From Bacteroidales bacterium (lineage in GTDB: Bacteria > Bacteroidota > Bacteroidia > Bacteroidales > UBA932), in contig JAFVCK010000018.1 in assembly GCA_017479265.1 (NCBI GenBank), positions 1 to 32,943 on the forward strand: 32,943 nucleotides of DNA, written 5' to 3'. The notes beneath the pieces are model-generated. The model ran no database searches. It had not been told where the DNA came from and was given only the letters and a program-made list of their open reading frames with translations. Each line of letters begins with the position of its first letter. Within the stretch, counting starts at the first letter, position 1. The position numbers and the translations under genes were made by a program. Positions 23,988 to 32,818 of the stretch are shown here, piece after piece.

Positions 23988-25580
23988 TTACTTCGCGCTT
24001 GGAATCTTGAGTTTCATTCCCGGCTTTATCGAAGCGCTCTTCATGCCGTTGTGCTTCATGATGTCCTGGGCGCTTACTCCGGGATATTTCTTGGCAATCT
24101 CGTAGAGGGTGTCGCCGGACTTGACCGTATATACGGAACCGCTGTCCGAAGTCTTGGCGGAGGAAGAGGCGGAAGTGGATTGGGAGGCCTTTGCAGGAGC
24201 GTGTCCTCCCTTATAGATGACGAGTCTCTGCCCGACGCGCAAATTATTGTTCCTCAGGTGGTTCCATTCCTTTATCTTGTTTACGCTCACCCCGTAGCGG
24301 GAAGCGATACGGCCAAGGTAATCGCCGCTCTTGACCTTATAGACTATCCTCTCCGAATCCACTGTGCCGGACTCCTTGAGATTCTGCATCACGGTAGGAT
24401 TGAAGAGCTCGTCCGCCTTGTAGGCATAGACCGAATCCTCCCTCTCCACGAATGCCGAGGTGTAGGATGAAGGAATCTTCAGCACATATCCTTCCTCTCC
24501 CGGCACTATGTCATGCAGATACTGGGGGTTCATGTCCCGCAGGGTCTGGAGGGGAATGCCCACGACATCGCTTACCTGGCTGAAATGCAGCATCTTGCGT
24601 ACATGAATGGTGTCGGCGTGCGAAGGCAGGGAAACCTGGCTCGGGGTCATGCCGTACTCCTTGAAATAGTTGAAGGCGTACATGGCTCCCACGAACGCTG
24701 GCACATAGCCTCTTGTCTCGCGGGGCAGATATTCATATATGTCCCAGAACTTGTTGCTGCCGCTTCTCTTTATGGCCTTCAGCACATTGCCGGAACCGCA
24801 GTTGTAGGAAGATATCGCGAGGTTCCAGTCTCCGAAAATCCTGTAGGCATCCCGCATGTAGCGGGCAGCTGCATCGGCGGACTTGACGGGGTCGTACCTT
24901 TCATCGACGAAAGAATTGATTTTCAGGCCGTAAGAGCGGGCCGTATTGTACATGAACTGCCACATGCCCTTGGCTCCTACACGTGATACGGCCACGGGAT
25001 TGAGGGCTGATTCAATGATTGCCATGTACTTGAGTTCCTGGGGCATGTCATAGCGGCTCAGCGTCTCCTCGAAAATGGGCATGTAATACTGCGCAAGGCC
25101 AAGCATGTGCTGCATTTTCGTAGGCATTTTCTCGCTGTAGAGAATCATGTAGTCACGGACCTTTTCATTGTAGGGAACGGTTACGTATGCATTCATCCTC
25201 TTGATTCTGTCAACCAACACGCTGTCTGGCACATTAGAGGTAAAATGCACGGAATCCATATTGTATATTCCCTCGTCCAGGGAGTTGTTGAGCCTGTGGA
25301 CATACCAGAGGTTGAGAAGGCTGTCCGTGGTTTGGGGAGAATATGCTGAGGAATCGTCCTGTGGCGCGTTGTACATGTCGATAATGTCGTCGGCAATCTC
25401 CTTTTCCTCCTGCAGCATTTCCCTGCATTCCTCAAGCAGCAGACGCAGTGAATCTACCTGCCGCGCCAGGGTTATATTCTCTTTCTGCAGCTCTTTCCTG
25501 CTCATTCTCCCGGCGGGTTTCTGCGCAAGGCAGGGGAGTGTGGCGATAAGGGCTGCTATAACAAAAGTCAATCTCTTCAT
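23988..25580 (-). CDS. MltD-like lytic transglycosylase with two LysM domains
   Basis: 530-residue exported enzyme that cleaves peptidoglycan glycan strands with 1,6-anhydro-MurNAc formation. It has a signal peptide ending near residue 20 (LPCLAQ), a short coiled coil (about 28-68), then an SLT domain with 'MAIIESALNPVAVSRVGAKGMWQFM' region whose Glu190 is the catalytic acid, and 'SYNCGSGNV' downstream. Two LysM peptidoglycan-binding domains follow, the first beginning 'YKVKSGDYLGRIASRYGV', the second 'YTVKSGDTLYEIAKKYPGV', separated by an Ser/Ala/Lys-rich linker. The ATG at 25580 is used; an in-frame TTG at 25586 is less likely. It is the last gene of the parA-parB-DUF5683 operon, a gene order recurrent in Bacteroidetes. 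Confidence 0.92.
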   Translation of the reverse strand: MKRLTFVIAALIATLPCLAQKPAGRMSRKELQKENITLARQVDSLRLLLEECREMLQEEKEIADDIIDMYNAPQDDSSAYSPQTTDSLLNLWYVHRLNNSLDEGIYNMDSVHFTSNVPDSVLVDRIKRMNAYVTVPYNEKVRDYMILYSEKMPTKMQHMLGLAQYYMPIFEETLSRYDMPQELKYMAIIESALNPVAVSRVGAKGMWQFMYNTARSYGLKINSFVDERYDPVKSADAAARYMRDAYRIFGDWNLAISSYNCGSGNVLKAIKRSGSNKFWDIYEYLPRETRGYVPAFVGAMYAFNYFKEYGMTPSQVSLPSHADTIHVRKMLHFSQVSDVVGIPLQTLRDMNPQYLHDIVPGEEGYVLKIPSSYTSAFVEREDSVYAYKADELFNPTVMQNLKESGTVDSERIVYKVKSGDYLGRIASRYGVSVNKIKEWNHLRNNNLRVGQRLVIYKGGHAPAKASQSTSASSSAKTSDSGSVYTVKSGDTLYEIAKKYPGVSAQDIMKHNGMKSASIKPGMKLKIPSAK

Positions 25581-25587
25581 ATTCAAA

Positions 25588-26514
25588 TCAGAAAGTAAGT
25601 CCGAGCCTCAGGCCGAATCCAGTGGCTCCGGCTCCGGAATAATGAAGCCCCGGATTGACGCTCGCATAGGCAGGCGTATCCGTGATGACGGCGGGGGAGA
25701 CTTTGATCGCAAGGTCGTCGGACAAATCGAAGTCCCTCATGTATGAGAACACATTGGCATCTATCACCTGAATAAGGTAGAAGCCCACCAGGGCCACTAT
25801 GGAATAGTCCCTGTAACTTCGGAAAATGTCCCTGTAGGACTTGGCGCCTTCGGCACTCATTACATTGAAGTCCGTGCCCTCCTCGGAGGCCGCATTGTAC
25901 ATCATCCTGTAGCGCTTGTAGTTCCTGTCATTCACTATCATGTAGTGAAGAGCGCCGCCCATAAGTCCGTAATAGATAGGTATTTTCCAGTATTCTCCGT
26001 TATATGCCTGACCAAGTCCGGGGAGCAGTATGGAATACAGCGTGGCCTTGCCCGCCTGGTGCGGAATATTCCTCTTGTAGTTGTAAACGCCGTCCATGAG
26101 GGTCGCCCAATACACCAGTCCCGTGCCCCAGAAGCACCACTGGCTGTACTTGAGATAGTCCTGGTTGCCCTCCATCTTCCATTTGTTGCGGAAATACAGT
26201 CCGGCTCCTACAGTTCCCGCCAGACCTCCGTACACTATGGGCAGTTTCCAGTATTGCCTGTTCTGAATCTGCTCGAATCCGAGGAATACGGTCGAACCGG
26301 CGAACATTACGCCAATTCGCGAATTCCTCTTGTGGAAGACTCCACCGAAATATTCGCTGAACGTGAACAGCCTGTCCGTGGTGTCCCTTCCGAGGGAATC
26401 CACGTCGTCATTGTACTGCTGTGTAAAGGCCTCCTCCTTGAATTGGGCGCGGGAGGACCAGCAGCAGGCTGTCAGCATCAGCGCGGCGGCAATTATGATT
26501 CGCCATACTCTCAT
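25588..26514 (-). CDS. DUF5683-family membrane protein
   Basis: 308-residue protein with an N-terminal hydrophobic signal ([24 protein letters not shown]). The body has several hydrophobic segments ('RIGVMFAGSTVFLGFEQI', 'YWKLPIVYGGLAGTVGAGLYF', 'ATLYSILLPGLGQAYNGEYWKIPIYYGLMGGAL') that match the DUF5683 pattern, including the 'SILLPGLGQxYN' core. Its function is unknown. It always seems to accompany parB and a LysM transglycosylase in Bacteroidetes, suggesting a role in envelope or cell-wall maintenance tied to segregation (inference). Its ATG overlaps the parB stop (ATGA) and mltD begins 7 bp downstream. Confidence 0.88.
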   Translation of the reverse strand: MRVWRIIIAAALMLTACCWSSRAQFKEEAFTQQYNDDVDSLGRDTTDRLFTFSEYFGGVFHKRNSRIGVMFAGSTVFLGFEQIQNRQYWKLPIVYGGLAGTVGAGLYFRNKWKMEGNQDYLKYSQWCFWGTGLVYWATLMDGVYNYKRNIPHQAGKATLYSILLPGLGQAYNGEYWKIPIYYGLMGGALHYMIVNDRNYKRYRMMYNAASEEGTDFNVMSAEGAKSYRDIFRSYRDYSIVALVGFYLIQVIDANVFSYMRDFDLSDDLAIKVSPAVITDTPAYASVNPGLHYSGAGATGFGLRLGLTF

Positions 26515-27443
26515 AGGTTGGAATCCTCCAGGGCTTTGAGGAAACGGGCCATCTCCTGGTCCGAGTCGAACTTTATGGTCATGGTGCCCTTGCCCTCGGG
26601 AGAACGGCGAAGGCTTATGCTGTTTTCGAAGAACTTGCCTATATGCTCCAGTATCTTGTAATAATCGTCCGGGAGCTGCTGCTCCTTGGCCGGGGCCTTG
26701 GCTCCGGAGGGCTTGGCCAGACGCTTGAGCTTGTCCTCCAACTGCCTGACGCTCAGGTCGTTCTTAATGACCTCGTCGCAGAGTTCTTCCTGAAGGGCCT
26801 GGTCGTCAAGACCGAGCAGGACCTTGGCGTGTCCAACGCTCAGGAGCCCTACCTTCAGGTCATGCTGGACCTTGGCGGGCAGTTTCAGAAGACGCAGGTA
26901 GTTGGTCACGGAAGCCCTTTTCTTGCCGACCCTCGCGGCCATCTTTTCCTGGGTGAGGTTGCATTCCTCTATCAGCCTCTGGTAACTCATGGCCACCTCT
27001 ATGGGGTCGAGATTCTCCCTCTGGATATTCTCCACTATGGCCATTTCCAGCATACCCTGGTCGTTGGCATCGCGGATATATGCCGGAATCATGTCCAGAC
27101 CTGCCATGGAACAGGCCTTGAAACGGCGTTCGCCGCTGATTATCTGGTACTTGCCTGCGGTTTTCTTCCTGACGGTAATGGGCTGGATAAGACCGAAAGT
27201 CCGTATGGACCCGGCCAGTTCCTCCAGAGCCTCGCGGTCGAAAGACTGCCTGGGCTGGAAAGGATTGGGCTCTATCATGTCCACGGGAATGCGGATGATG
27301 TCCGAGGTATCCTGCGGCTCCTTGCTGCCGAGCACGTCCTTGTTGAGATATCCTACGGGCTTGCGCAGGCTTCCTACGTCACTCTTGTCGCCGAGTATGG
27401 CATTGAGCCCCATTCCGAGGCCCCTTTCGTTCTTCTTGCTCAT
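26511..27443 (-). CDS. parB: Chromosome-partitioning protein ParB
   Basis: 310-residue ParB/Spo0J family CTPase and DNA-binding clamp for parS. The start at 27443 ([17 protein letters not shown]) overlaps the parA stop as ATGA; longer in-frame readings enter parA. The N-terminal ParB/Srx fold has '[13 protein letters not shown]' (58-70), '[10 protein letters not shown]' and the CTP-binding motif GERRFKA (104-110). The helix-turn-helix is near 164-186 ('[24 protein letters not shown]' region), and the C-terminal dimerisation part ends with '[20 protein letters not shown]'. A charged linker with Pro/Ala/Lys precedes the C-terminus. The gene is second in the operon. No complete palindromic parS site was found within the window. 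Confidence 0.96.
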   Translation of the reverse strand: MSKKNERGLGMGLNAILGDKSDVGSLRKPVGYLNKDVLGSKEPQDTSDIIRIPVDMIEPNPFQPRQSFDREALEELAGSIRTFGLIQPITVRKKTAGKYQIISGERRFKACSMAGLDMIPAYIRDANDQGMLEMAIVENIQRENLDPIEVAMSYQRLIEECNLTQEKMAARVGKKRASVTNYLRLLKLPAKVQHDLKVGLLSVGHAKVLLGLDDQALQEELCDEVIKNDLSVRQLEDKLKRLAKPSGAKAPAKEQQLPDDYYKILEHIGKFFENSISLRRSPEGKGTMTIKFDSDQEMARFLKALEDSNL

Positions 27444-28216
27444 TTGCCGGGATTGTTGCGTTCGAGTACTTCCTTGGCGAGATTCAGGTAATTGGTGGTG
27501 CCGTTGCACATCACGTCGTACAGAATGATGGGAACTCCGTGGGAAGGTGCCTCGCTAAGGCGTATGTTCCTCTGTATTATGGTCTTGAACACCATGTCGT
27601 CGAATCTTTCGCGTAACTGGGAGACTACCTGCGTGTGCATCCTGGTACGTCCGTCGAACATGGTGATAAGGAATCCTTCTATGTAAAGGTCGGGATTAAC
27701 GCCCTTCTGGACCAGCCTTATGGTCTGGAGCAGCTTGCCGAGGCCTTCGAGGGCGAAGAACTCGGGCTGTACGGGAATAATCACGGAATCAGCTGCCGTA
27801 AGGGAGTTTACGGTGATGAGCCCCAGGGAAGGGGAGCAGTCTATTATGATATAGTCGTAGTCGCCTCGTATGGGCGCGAGGGCGTTCCTCAGCAGGGATT
27901 CCCTGTCCGGGGCCTCTATCATTTCGAATTCGGCACCGACCAGATTGATATGGGAAGGTATCATGTGAAGCCTGTCCATCTGGGTCTGCAGCAAGGCATC
28001 CCTGACATCCAGCTGGCCGATTATTACCTCATAGAGGGTGCGGCCGCGGTCGTCTTCGGGTGAAAAACTGAGTCCGGAGGTGGTATTGGCCTGAGGGTCC
28101 GCGTCAATGACGAGGACCTTCTTTTCGAGAACCGCGAGGGATGCGGCCAGGTTGATGGCCGTAGTGGTTTTGCCCACTCCTCCCTTCTGATTGGCTATGG
28201 CTATTACTTTTCCCAT
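27440..28216 (-). CDS. parA: Chromosome-partitioning ATPase ParA
   Basis: 258-residue Soj/ParA-type ATPase with the deviant Walker A KGGVGKTT (11-18), '[16 protein letters not shown]' (Walker A' region), Walker B-like '[18 protein letters not shown]', and '[12 protein letters not shown]'. It works with ParB to segregate the chromosome origin. It heads the operon parA-parB-DUF5683-mltD. The upstream -7-like box TAAATTTG (28246-28239 on minus) predicts a leader of about 16 bases. The bases around its start codon match one end of the fold-back element with one mismatch in 18. Confidence 0.97.
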   Translation of the reverse strand: MGKVIAIANQKGGVGKTTTAINLAASLAVLEKKVLVIDADPQANTTSGLSFSPEDDRGRTLYEVIIGQLDVRDALLQTQMDRLHMIPSHINLVGAEFEMIEAPDRESLLRNALAPIRGDYDYIIIDCSPSLGLITVNSLTAADSVIIPVQPEFFALEGLGKLLQTIRLVQKGVNPDLYIEGFLITMFDGRTRMHTQVVSQLRERFDDMVFKTIIQRNIRLSEAPSHGVPIILYDVMCNGTTNYLNLAKEVLERNNPGK

Positions 28217-28307
28217 TTCAAAACAGCGTCTAAACGTGCAAATTTAGCAATATATTTCCAATTTTCCACAGTTTTGTTCCACACAGCAAAAAATGTTCCA
28301 CGAAAGG
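28217..28307. promoter_or_regulatory. parA-priA intergenic region with DnaA-like and half-parS-like motifs
   Basis: 91-bp AT-rich gap on the 5' side of parA. It contains the minus-strand -7 box TAAATTTG (28246-28239), a 9-mer TTTTCCACA (28262-28270) that fits the DnaA-box consensus TTWTNCACA, and two direct copies of TGTTCCAC (28275-28282, 28294-28301), 19 bp apart, each equal to half of a ParB site of the GTTCCACGTGGAAC type. No full palindrome is present. Confidence 0.5.
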
Positions 28308-30443
28308 CTACACCGGATCCACGTCAATGCTGAGGCGAATATTGTTTTCGCGGGAGAACTTTTCGACTATGCGGCCTATGGAGGATTTCCTGAGGGCAAG
28401 GCTCCTGTCCCTCGGCAGGGTAAGGCGTATCTGCCTGATATACAGGCCCGCTACCTTGTCAACCGCAGGGGCGAACGGGCCCCTGACCTGGGCCGGGGAA
28501 GACAGCAGGGAGCAGAGCACACCGGCTTTTTCCTCAAGGGCCTTCTCGTCCTTGTCCCTAAGAGACAGTCCTATGACCCTGGTAAACGGAGGATATCCGA
28601 ACAGCTTTCGCTCCGAAAGCTGCACTGCGCTGGTGTCCGAGCCTGACTTAAGCGCCTCATACACAGGATGTCCCGGCTGAGCCGTCTGTATGACAAGGGC
28701 GCTGTCACCCCCGCGGCGGCCGCTCCTTCCCATAAGCTGCATAAGCGTCTGGAAGGCCTTCTCGTCGGCCCGGAAATCGTCGGTTGCGAGCATTGAATCA
28801 GCCTGGATTACGGCCGTAAGGCCAAGGGAGCCGAAGTCGAAACCCTTGGCTATCACCCTTGTACCTATGAGCATGTCAAGCTTTCCGTCACGCAGCGCCT
28901 CTACAATCTGAGAGGCCTGAGCAGGGGGAGTGTCGCCTTCAAGACGGCCTATCCTTGCCCCCGGGAACAGAGCCTGCGCCTCTTCTTCTATCTTCTGCGT
29001 GCCTGCCCCCAGGGGCCTGAGCGTGCCGCCGCATTTGGCGCAGGAGCCCGTAAACGCCTCGCTGTAACCGCAATAGTGGCATAGAAGGGCAGCCCTGTCC
29101 AAGTGGTAACTCAAGGCTACATTGCAATTGGGGCAGTGCGGAATTTCCCCGCATACTGTGCATTGGACGGCGGGGGAGTATGAGCGGCGCTCGCGGAGTA
29201 TCAGCACCTGCTGCCCTACGGACAGGGTCGATTCAATCCTGCTTATCAGCCTGCGTGAAAAACTGCCTTTCATGCCGTTCTTCCTGAATTCTGCGCGGGT
29301 GTCTATGATTTCCACCCTGTCGAGGCCGTTGCCATAGTACTTCTGCCCGAGGTCAACCTTCTCGTATTTGCCCGTTCCGCAATTGTAAAGACTTTCCAGC
29401 GAGGGAGTTGCGGAGCCAAGAAGCACCGGGCAGCCATGCATGGCGGCAAGCATTACGGCGCAGTCCCTGCCGTTGTATCTGGGCGAAGGATTGTCCTGTT
29501 TATAGGAACTGTCGTGCTCTTCGTCTATGACGACAAGGCCGAGGTCGTGATGGGGAAGGAATATGGAGGAGCGTGTGCCGAACAGCAGATACTGCCCCTG
29601 CCGCATGCGGTCCTGGGTCACTCGCCGGGCGGCTGCGGAATCGGAGGAATTGCAGGTCAGAAGAAGACTTGGGAATATGCTTTTTATCCTGTCGGACAAT
29701 TGCATGCCCATCGCTATTTCAGGTGTCAGATAAAGTACGTTGCGGCCTTTTTCCAGCACTTCCCGGGCGAGGTGCAAGTATATTTCCGTCTTGCCGGCTC
29801 CCGCCACGGCGCAGAGCAGGGTGTTCTTGCCTTGGGAAAAAGCCTGCTTTATCTGCGATGCCGCCTTCTGCTGGGCCTGGCTCAGGATGATATCCTCTCC
29901 GGAGGGCTCCGGGGGCGCTTCCGGGACATCGAAAGAAGACAGTTTCGCGGAGAGTTCTTCAATTTCTGCTATCAGCCTTTCCTTTACGCTCTCCAGCCTT
30001 GCCTTTCCCAGCCTCTCTTTCCGTATGGCTATCCTGTGCTGCAGCCTCTCTATTGCGGCATCCGTCCTGGCCTTAGATGCTTCCTCACGGCGTCTAAGCC
30101 GCGCCGAAGCCTTCTCCGCGACCATTCTCTTTTCAGGATATGCGGCGGCGAAGACCTCTCCAACGCTGCACATGTAATAACCGGAGATGAAGCGCCAGAA
30201 GTCTATCTGTGAAGCGCTTACGCTTGGAAGGTCCTCTTCCTTGCAGATTATGTCCCTTATGCGCGAGGGCTCTATGGACGACACCCCTTCAGTGCTGCTT
30301 ACCACGGCATGGTAGGTCTTGGTCCCGAGACCTGCCAGCACCCTGTCTCCCACGGCCAGTTCCATGCCCTGCGGAACACCGTAGAAGGGCTCCCAGCCTA
30401 GTTTGAGAGGCAGAATGACCTGTATGAAGCGCTTCGTTTCCAT
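28308..30443 (-). CDS. priA: Primosomal protein N' (PriA helicase)
   Basis: 711-residue replication-restart helicase. Residues 1-105 fit the 3'-DNA-binding domain and end with 'GYYMCSVGEVFAAAYP', as in PriA. The helicase core has Walker A AVAGAGKTE (212-220; more usual is GVTGSGKTE), Walker B DEEH (307-310), 'LLGSATPSLES' and 'GTRVIAKGFDF'. Eight zinc-binding cysteines are intact (428, 431, 437, 440, 455, 458, 468, 471). Odd feature: between about 106 and 172, where PriA normally carries a winged helix, the sequence is an Arg/Lys/Glu-rich helical stretch that looks like a coiled coil. It is divergent from serB; no consensus promoter was found in front of it. Confidence 0.95.
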   Translation of the reverse strand: METKRFIQVILPLKLGWEPFYGVPQGMELAVGDRVLAGLGTKTYHAVVSSTEGVSSIEPSRIRDIICKEEDLPSVSASQIDFWRFISGYYMCSVGEVFAAAYPEKRMVAEKASARLRRREEASKARTDAAIERLQHRIAIRKERLGKARLESVKERLIAEIEELSAKLSSFDVPEAPPEPSGEDIILSQAQQKAASQIKQAFSQGKNTLLCAVAGAGKTEIYLHLAREVLEKGRNVLYLTPEIAMGMQLSDRIKSIFPSLLLTCNSSDSAAARRVTQDRMRQGQYLLFGTRSSIFLPHHDLGLVVIDEEHDSSYKQDNPSPRYNGRDCAVMLAAMHGCPVLLGSATPSLESLYNCGTGKYEKVDLGQKYYGNGLDRVEIIDTRAEFRKNGMKGSFSRRLISRIESTLSVGQQVLILRERRSYSPAVQCTVCGEIPHCPNCNVALSYHLDRAALLCHYCGYSEAFTGSCAKCGGTLRPLGAGTQKIEEEAQALFPGARIGRLEGDTPPAQASQIVEALRDGKLDMLIGTRVIAKGFDFGSLGLTAVIQADSMLATDDFRADEKAFQTLMQLMGRSGRRGGDSALVIQTAQPGHPVYEALKSGSDTSAVQLSERKLFGYPPFTRVIGLSLRDKDEKALEEKAGVLCSLLSSPAQVRGPFAPAVDKVAGLYIRQIRLTLPRDRSLALRKSSIGRIVEKFSRENNIRLSIDVDPV

Positions 30444-30520
30444 ATCCGTTTGCTAATTTACGGATAATATCATTGTCCTCCAAATCTTGGTTGCGGTTTT
30501 TTTATTTGGGTGAAATGATG

Positions 30521-30528
30521 TAATTTTG
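30521..30528 (+). promoter_or_regulatory. Candidate -7 box of serB
   Basis: TAATTTTG fits TAnnTTTG and lies 23 bp before the serB ATG. No TTTG at 19-21 bp upstream; only a T-run is there. Confidence 0.5.
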
Positions 30529-30551
30529 CAAACTGAAAGAACATCACGGAT

Positions 30552-31778
30552 ATGAAAGAACAGATACTGGTCAGAATCACAGGCAAGGACCGTTCCGGTC
30601 TTACGGCATCGATAATGCAGATATTGGCTCGATACGATGCCCAGATTCTGGACATCGGACAGGCCGACATACACAGCACTCTCTCGCTTGGCATTCTCAT
30701 CCGCATGGACGAGGCCAATTCTGGTCAGGTCATGAAGGAACTGTTGTTCAAGGCCACCGAACTCGGGGTCAACATAGGTTTCGAACCTGTCTCCGACGAC
30801 GAGTACGAGGACTGGGCCGGAAGGCAGGGCAAGAACAGGTACATTCTCACCGTCATCGGCCGCAGCCTCTCCGCCCTGCAGATTCACAAGGCGGCGGAAG
30901 TGGTTGCCCAGCAGGGACTTAATATTGATTCCATAAAGAGGCTTACCGGCCGTATGAGCATCATGCATCCCGAGCGCAACGTCAGGGCCTGCATAGAATT
31001 TTCGCTTCGAGGCACTCCCGTGGACCGTTCCGCGATGCAGGCCGAGCTTATGAATCTTTCGTCCGAGACGGGCATGGATTTCTCGCTCCAGAAAGATGAC
31101 ATGTACAGGCGCATGCGCCGGCTGATATGCTTCGATATGGATTCTACCTTGATACAGACCGAGTGCATAGACGAACTGGCCGAGAGGGCCGGTGTAGGCG
31201 AGCAGGTCAGGGCGATTACCGCAAGCGCCATGCGCGGTGAGATTGACTTCAAGGAGAGTTTCACAAGGAGAGTCTCTTTGCTCAAGGGCCTGGATATCAG
31301 CGTGATGCAGGAAATCGCAGAGCATCTGCCCATTACCGAGGGTACGGACAGGCTGATGTCGGTGCTGAAGACATGCGGCTATAAGATTGCAATATTGAGC
31401 GGCGGTTTCACCTTCTTCGGAGAGTATCTCCAGAGGCGTTACGGCATAGACTACGTGTATGCCAACGAACTGGAAATAGACGAGAACGGCAAGCTTACGG
31501 GCAGGTATGTCGGCGAGGTCGTTGACGGAAGACGCAAGGCGGACCTTCTGAAACTGATTGCACAAAGCGAGAAGGTCAATCTGGCGCAGACCATAGCGGT
31601 GGGCGACGGGGCAAACGACCTCCCAATGCTTTCGGAGGCCGGTCTTGGCATTGCGTTCCATGCAAAGCCGAGGGTCGTAGAGAAGGCAGGCCAGTCAATC
31701 AATACCCTGGGCCTTGACGGAATTCTGTATTTCCTTGGCTTCAAGGACAGCCATCTGGGCTCTCAGGGAATGATGTAG
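30552..31778 (+). CDS. serB: Phosphoserine phosphatase with two N-terminal ACT domains
   Basis: 408 residues. HAD phosphatase that makes L-serine from O-phosphoserine, last step of serine synthesis. Residues 1-90 ('ILVRITGKDRSGLTASIMQIL') and 95-180 ('YILTVIGRSLSALQIHKAAEV') are tandem ACT-like domains, probably sensing serine. The HAD domain begins about 190 with the nucleophile motif FDMDSTL (194-200), then 'SGGFTFF' as motif II and 'AVGDGANDLPML' as motif IV. E. coli SerB has a shorter regulatory part; the two-ACT form occurs in other phyla including Bacteroidetes. It stands alone, divergent from priA, followed by a promoter for the next gene. Confidence 0.96.
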   Translation: MKEQILVRITGKDRSGLTASIMQILARYDAQILDIGQADIHSTLSLGILIRMDEANSGQVMKELLFKATELGVNIGFEPVSDDEYEDWAGRQGKNRYILTVIGRSLSALQIHKAAEVVAQQGLNIDSIKRLTGRMSIMHPERNVRACIEFSLRGTPVDRSAMQAELMNLSSETGMDFSLQKDDMYRRMRRLICFDMDSTLIQTECIDELAERAGVGEQVRAITASAMRGEIDFKESFTRRVSLLKGLDISVMQEIAEHLPITEGTDRLMSVLKTCGYKIAILSGGFTFFGEYLQRRYGIDYVYANELEIDENGKLTGRYVGEVVDGRRKADLLKLIAQSEKVNLAQTIAVGDGANDLPMLSEAGLGIAFHAKPRVVEKAGQSINTLGLDGILYFLGFKDSHLGSQGMM

Positions 31779-31803
31779 CTTAGAAGCTGTTTTGTGACAT
31801 GCT

Positions 31804-31833
31804 TTGGAAATTATTTTGAAATATATATCTTTG
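31804..31833 (+). promoter_or_regulatory. Promoter of the PheC-like gene
   Basis: TTG (31804-31806, within CTTTGG), 19-bp spacer, TATCTTTG (31826-31833): good fit to the Bacteroidetes -33/-7 consensus. It predicts a start near 31838 and a leader of about 32 bases. A 12-bp match to the fold-back element's terminus (GAAGCTGTTTTG, 31783-31794) lies just upstream. Confidence 0.75.
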
Positions 31834-31869
31834 CGTGTTTTGTGAACGTTAATTCTGCGAGATAGAACT

Positions 31870-32679
31870 ATGAGAAGAATCTGCAGGACAATTGTTTATG
31901 CTCTTGTATTTTGCTGCGTGGCCCTCAGCTGCGGGACGCAGAAAAGGGTTTCACTCACACCGGCTATAGATAAAATACAACAGCGTGGCAGTCTCCTTGT
32001 CGGTACGACGGGGGATTACAGGCCATTAAGTTACAAGGACCCTCAGAGCGGCGGGTACTGGGGGTTCGGGATAGATATAGCCGGCGAAATAGCAGAGGGA
32101 CTTGGAGTAAGCGTTAGTTATGTACCTACATCATGGCCGACCCTTTCAGCCGATGTCCAAACCCCGGAACTGTTTGACTTTGCCATCGGAGGAATCACTA
32201 TTACGGATGCGCGGCTGGAGACCATGGACATGTCCGAGGGTTATCTCTGCAACGGTAAGACCATACTTTGCAGAAAGGACGATGCCTCCAAGTACAAGAC
32301 CCTCGAAGACCTGAATAAGCCACAGGTGAGGGTAATGGTCAATCCGGGCGGGCTCAACGAGAAGTTTGCCAGAGCCAATCTCCCTGATTGTCAGCTGATT
32401 GTATATGAAAAGAATGAAGAGATTCCGGTCAAGGTCGCAGAAGGGGAGGCGGACGTGATGATTACGGAAATCACCGAGGCTCCATGGTATGTCCAGAATG
32501 ACACCCGGCTTGCCGCCCCGCTTCTGGACAAGCCTTTCACCCGCGGGCAAATCGGTGTTCTCATGAGGAAAGGACAGGACGACCTGCTCAAAGAGGTTAA
32601 CTCGAAGATACGGGAAATGAAATCGAGCGGAAGGCTGAAGGAACTCCACGACAAATATGGCCTGGTTTACGGATATTGA
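31870..32679 (+). CDS. PheC-like cyclohexadienyl dehydratase lipoprotein (SBP_bac_3 fold)
   Basis: 269-residue lipoprotein (signal to Cys21 in ALSC-GTQ). The mature part has the periplasmic-binding-protein type 3 fold and strongly resembles cyclohexadienyl dehydratase PheC, which converts prephenate to phenylpyruvate or arogenate to phenylalanine. From memory of the Pseudomonas PheC sequence, shared blocks are GTTGDY (45-50), VPTSWPTL (85-92), the 'GGITIT' strand (107-112), NPGGLNEKFARANL (158-171) and 'ADVMITEITEA' (194-204), where Glu203 aligns with the catalytic Glu of PheC. A plain amino-acid-binding lipoprotein is the main alternative, but the NPGGxNEKFARANL block argues for the dehydratase. 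It has its own promoter and no clear terminator. Confidence 0.8.
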   Translation: MRRICRTIVYALVFCCVALSCGTQKRVSLTPAIDKIQQRGSLLVGTTGDYRPLSYKDPQSGGYWGFGIDIAGEIAEGLGVSVSYVPTSWPTLSADVQTPELFDFAIGGITITDARLETMDMSEGYLCNGKTILCRKDDASKYKTLEDLNKPQVRVMVNPGGLNEKFARANLPDCQLIVYEKNEEIPVKVAEGEADVMITEITEAPWYVQNDTRLAAPLLDKPFTRGQIGVLMRKGQDDLLKEVNSKIREMKSSGRLKELHDKYGLVYGY

Positions 32680-32818
32680 TATATATTCTGCATTATGATT
32701 TCATTTGCTTGTGACTACACTCAGGGCGCTCATCCCCTGATATTGAAGCGCCTCCAGGTTGGTCCACAACCCGTGAACAGATAGGGGAGTTGGATTCATT
32801 AACTTTAGTTCACAGCAA

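Noticed and set aside
28217-28307. Complete parS or an origin of replication
   Set aside because: Only half-sites and a single DnaA-box-like 9-mer; no palindromic parS, no box cluster and no dnaA or dnaN nearby.
30453-31661. Minus-strand open frame (402 codons) opposite serB
   Set aside because: No family features; serB is unambiguous on plus.
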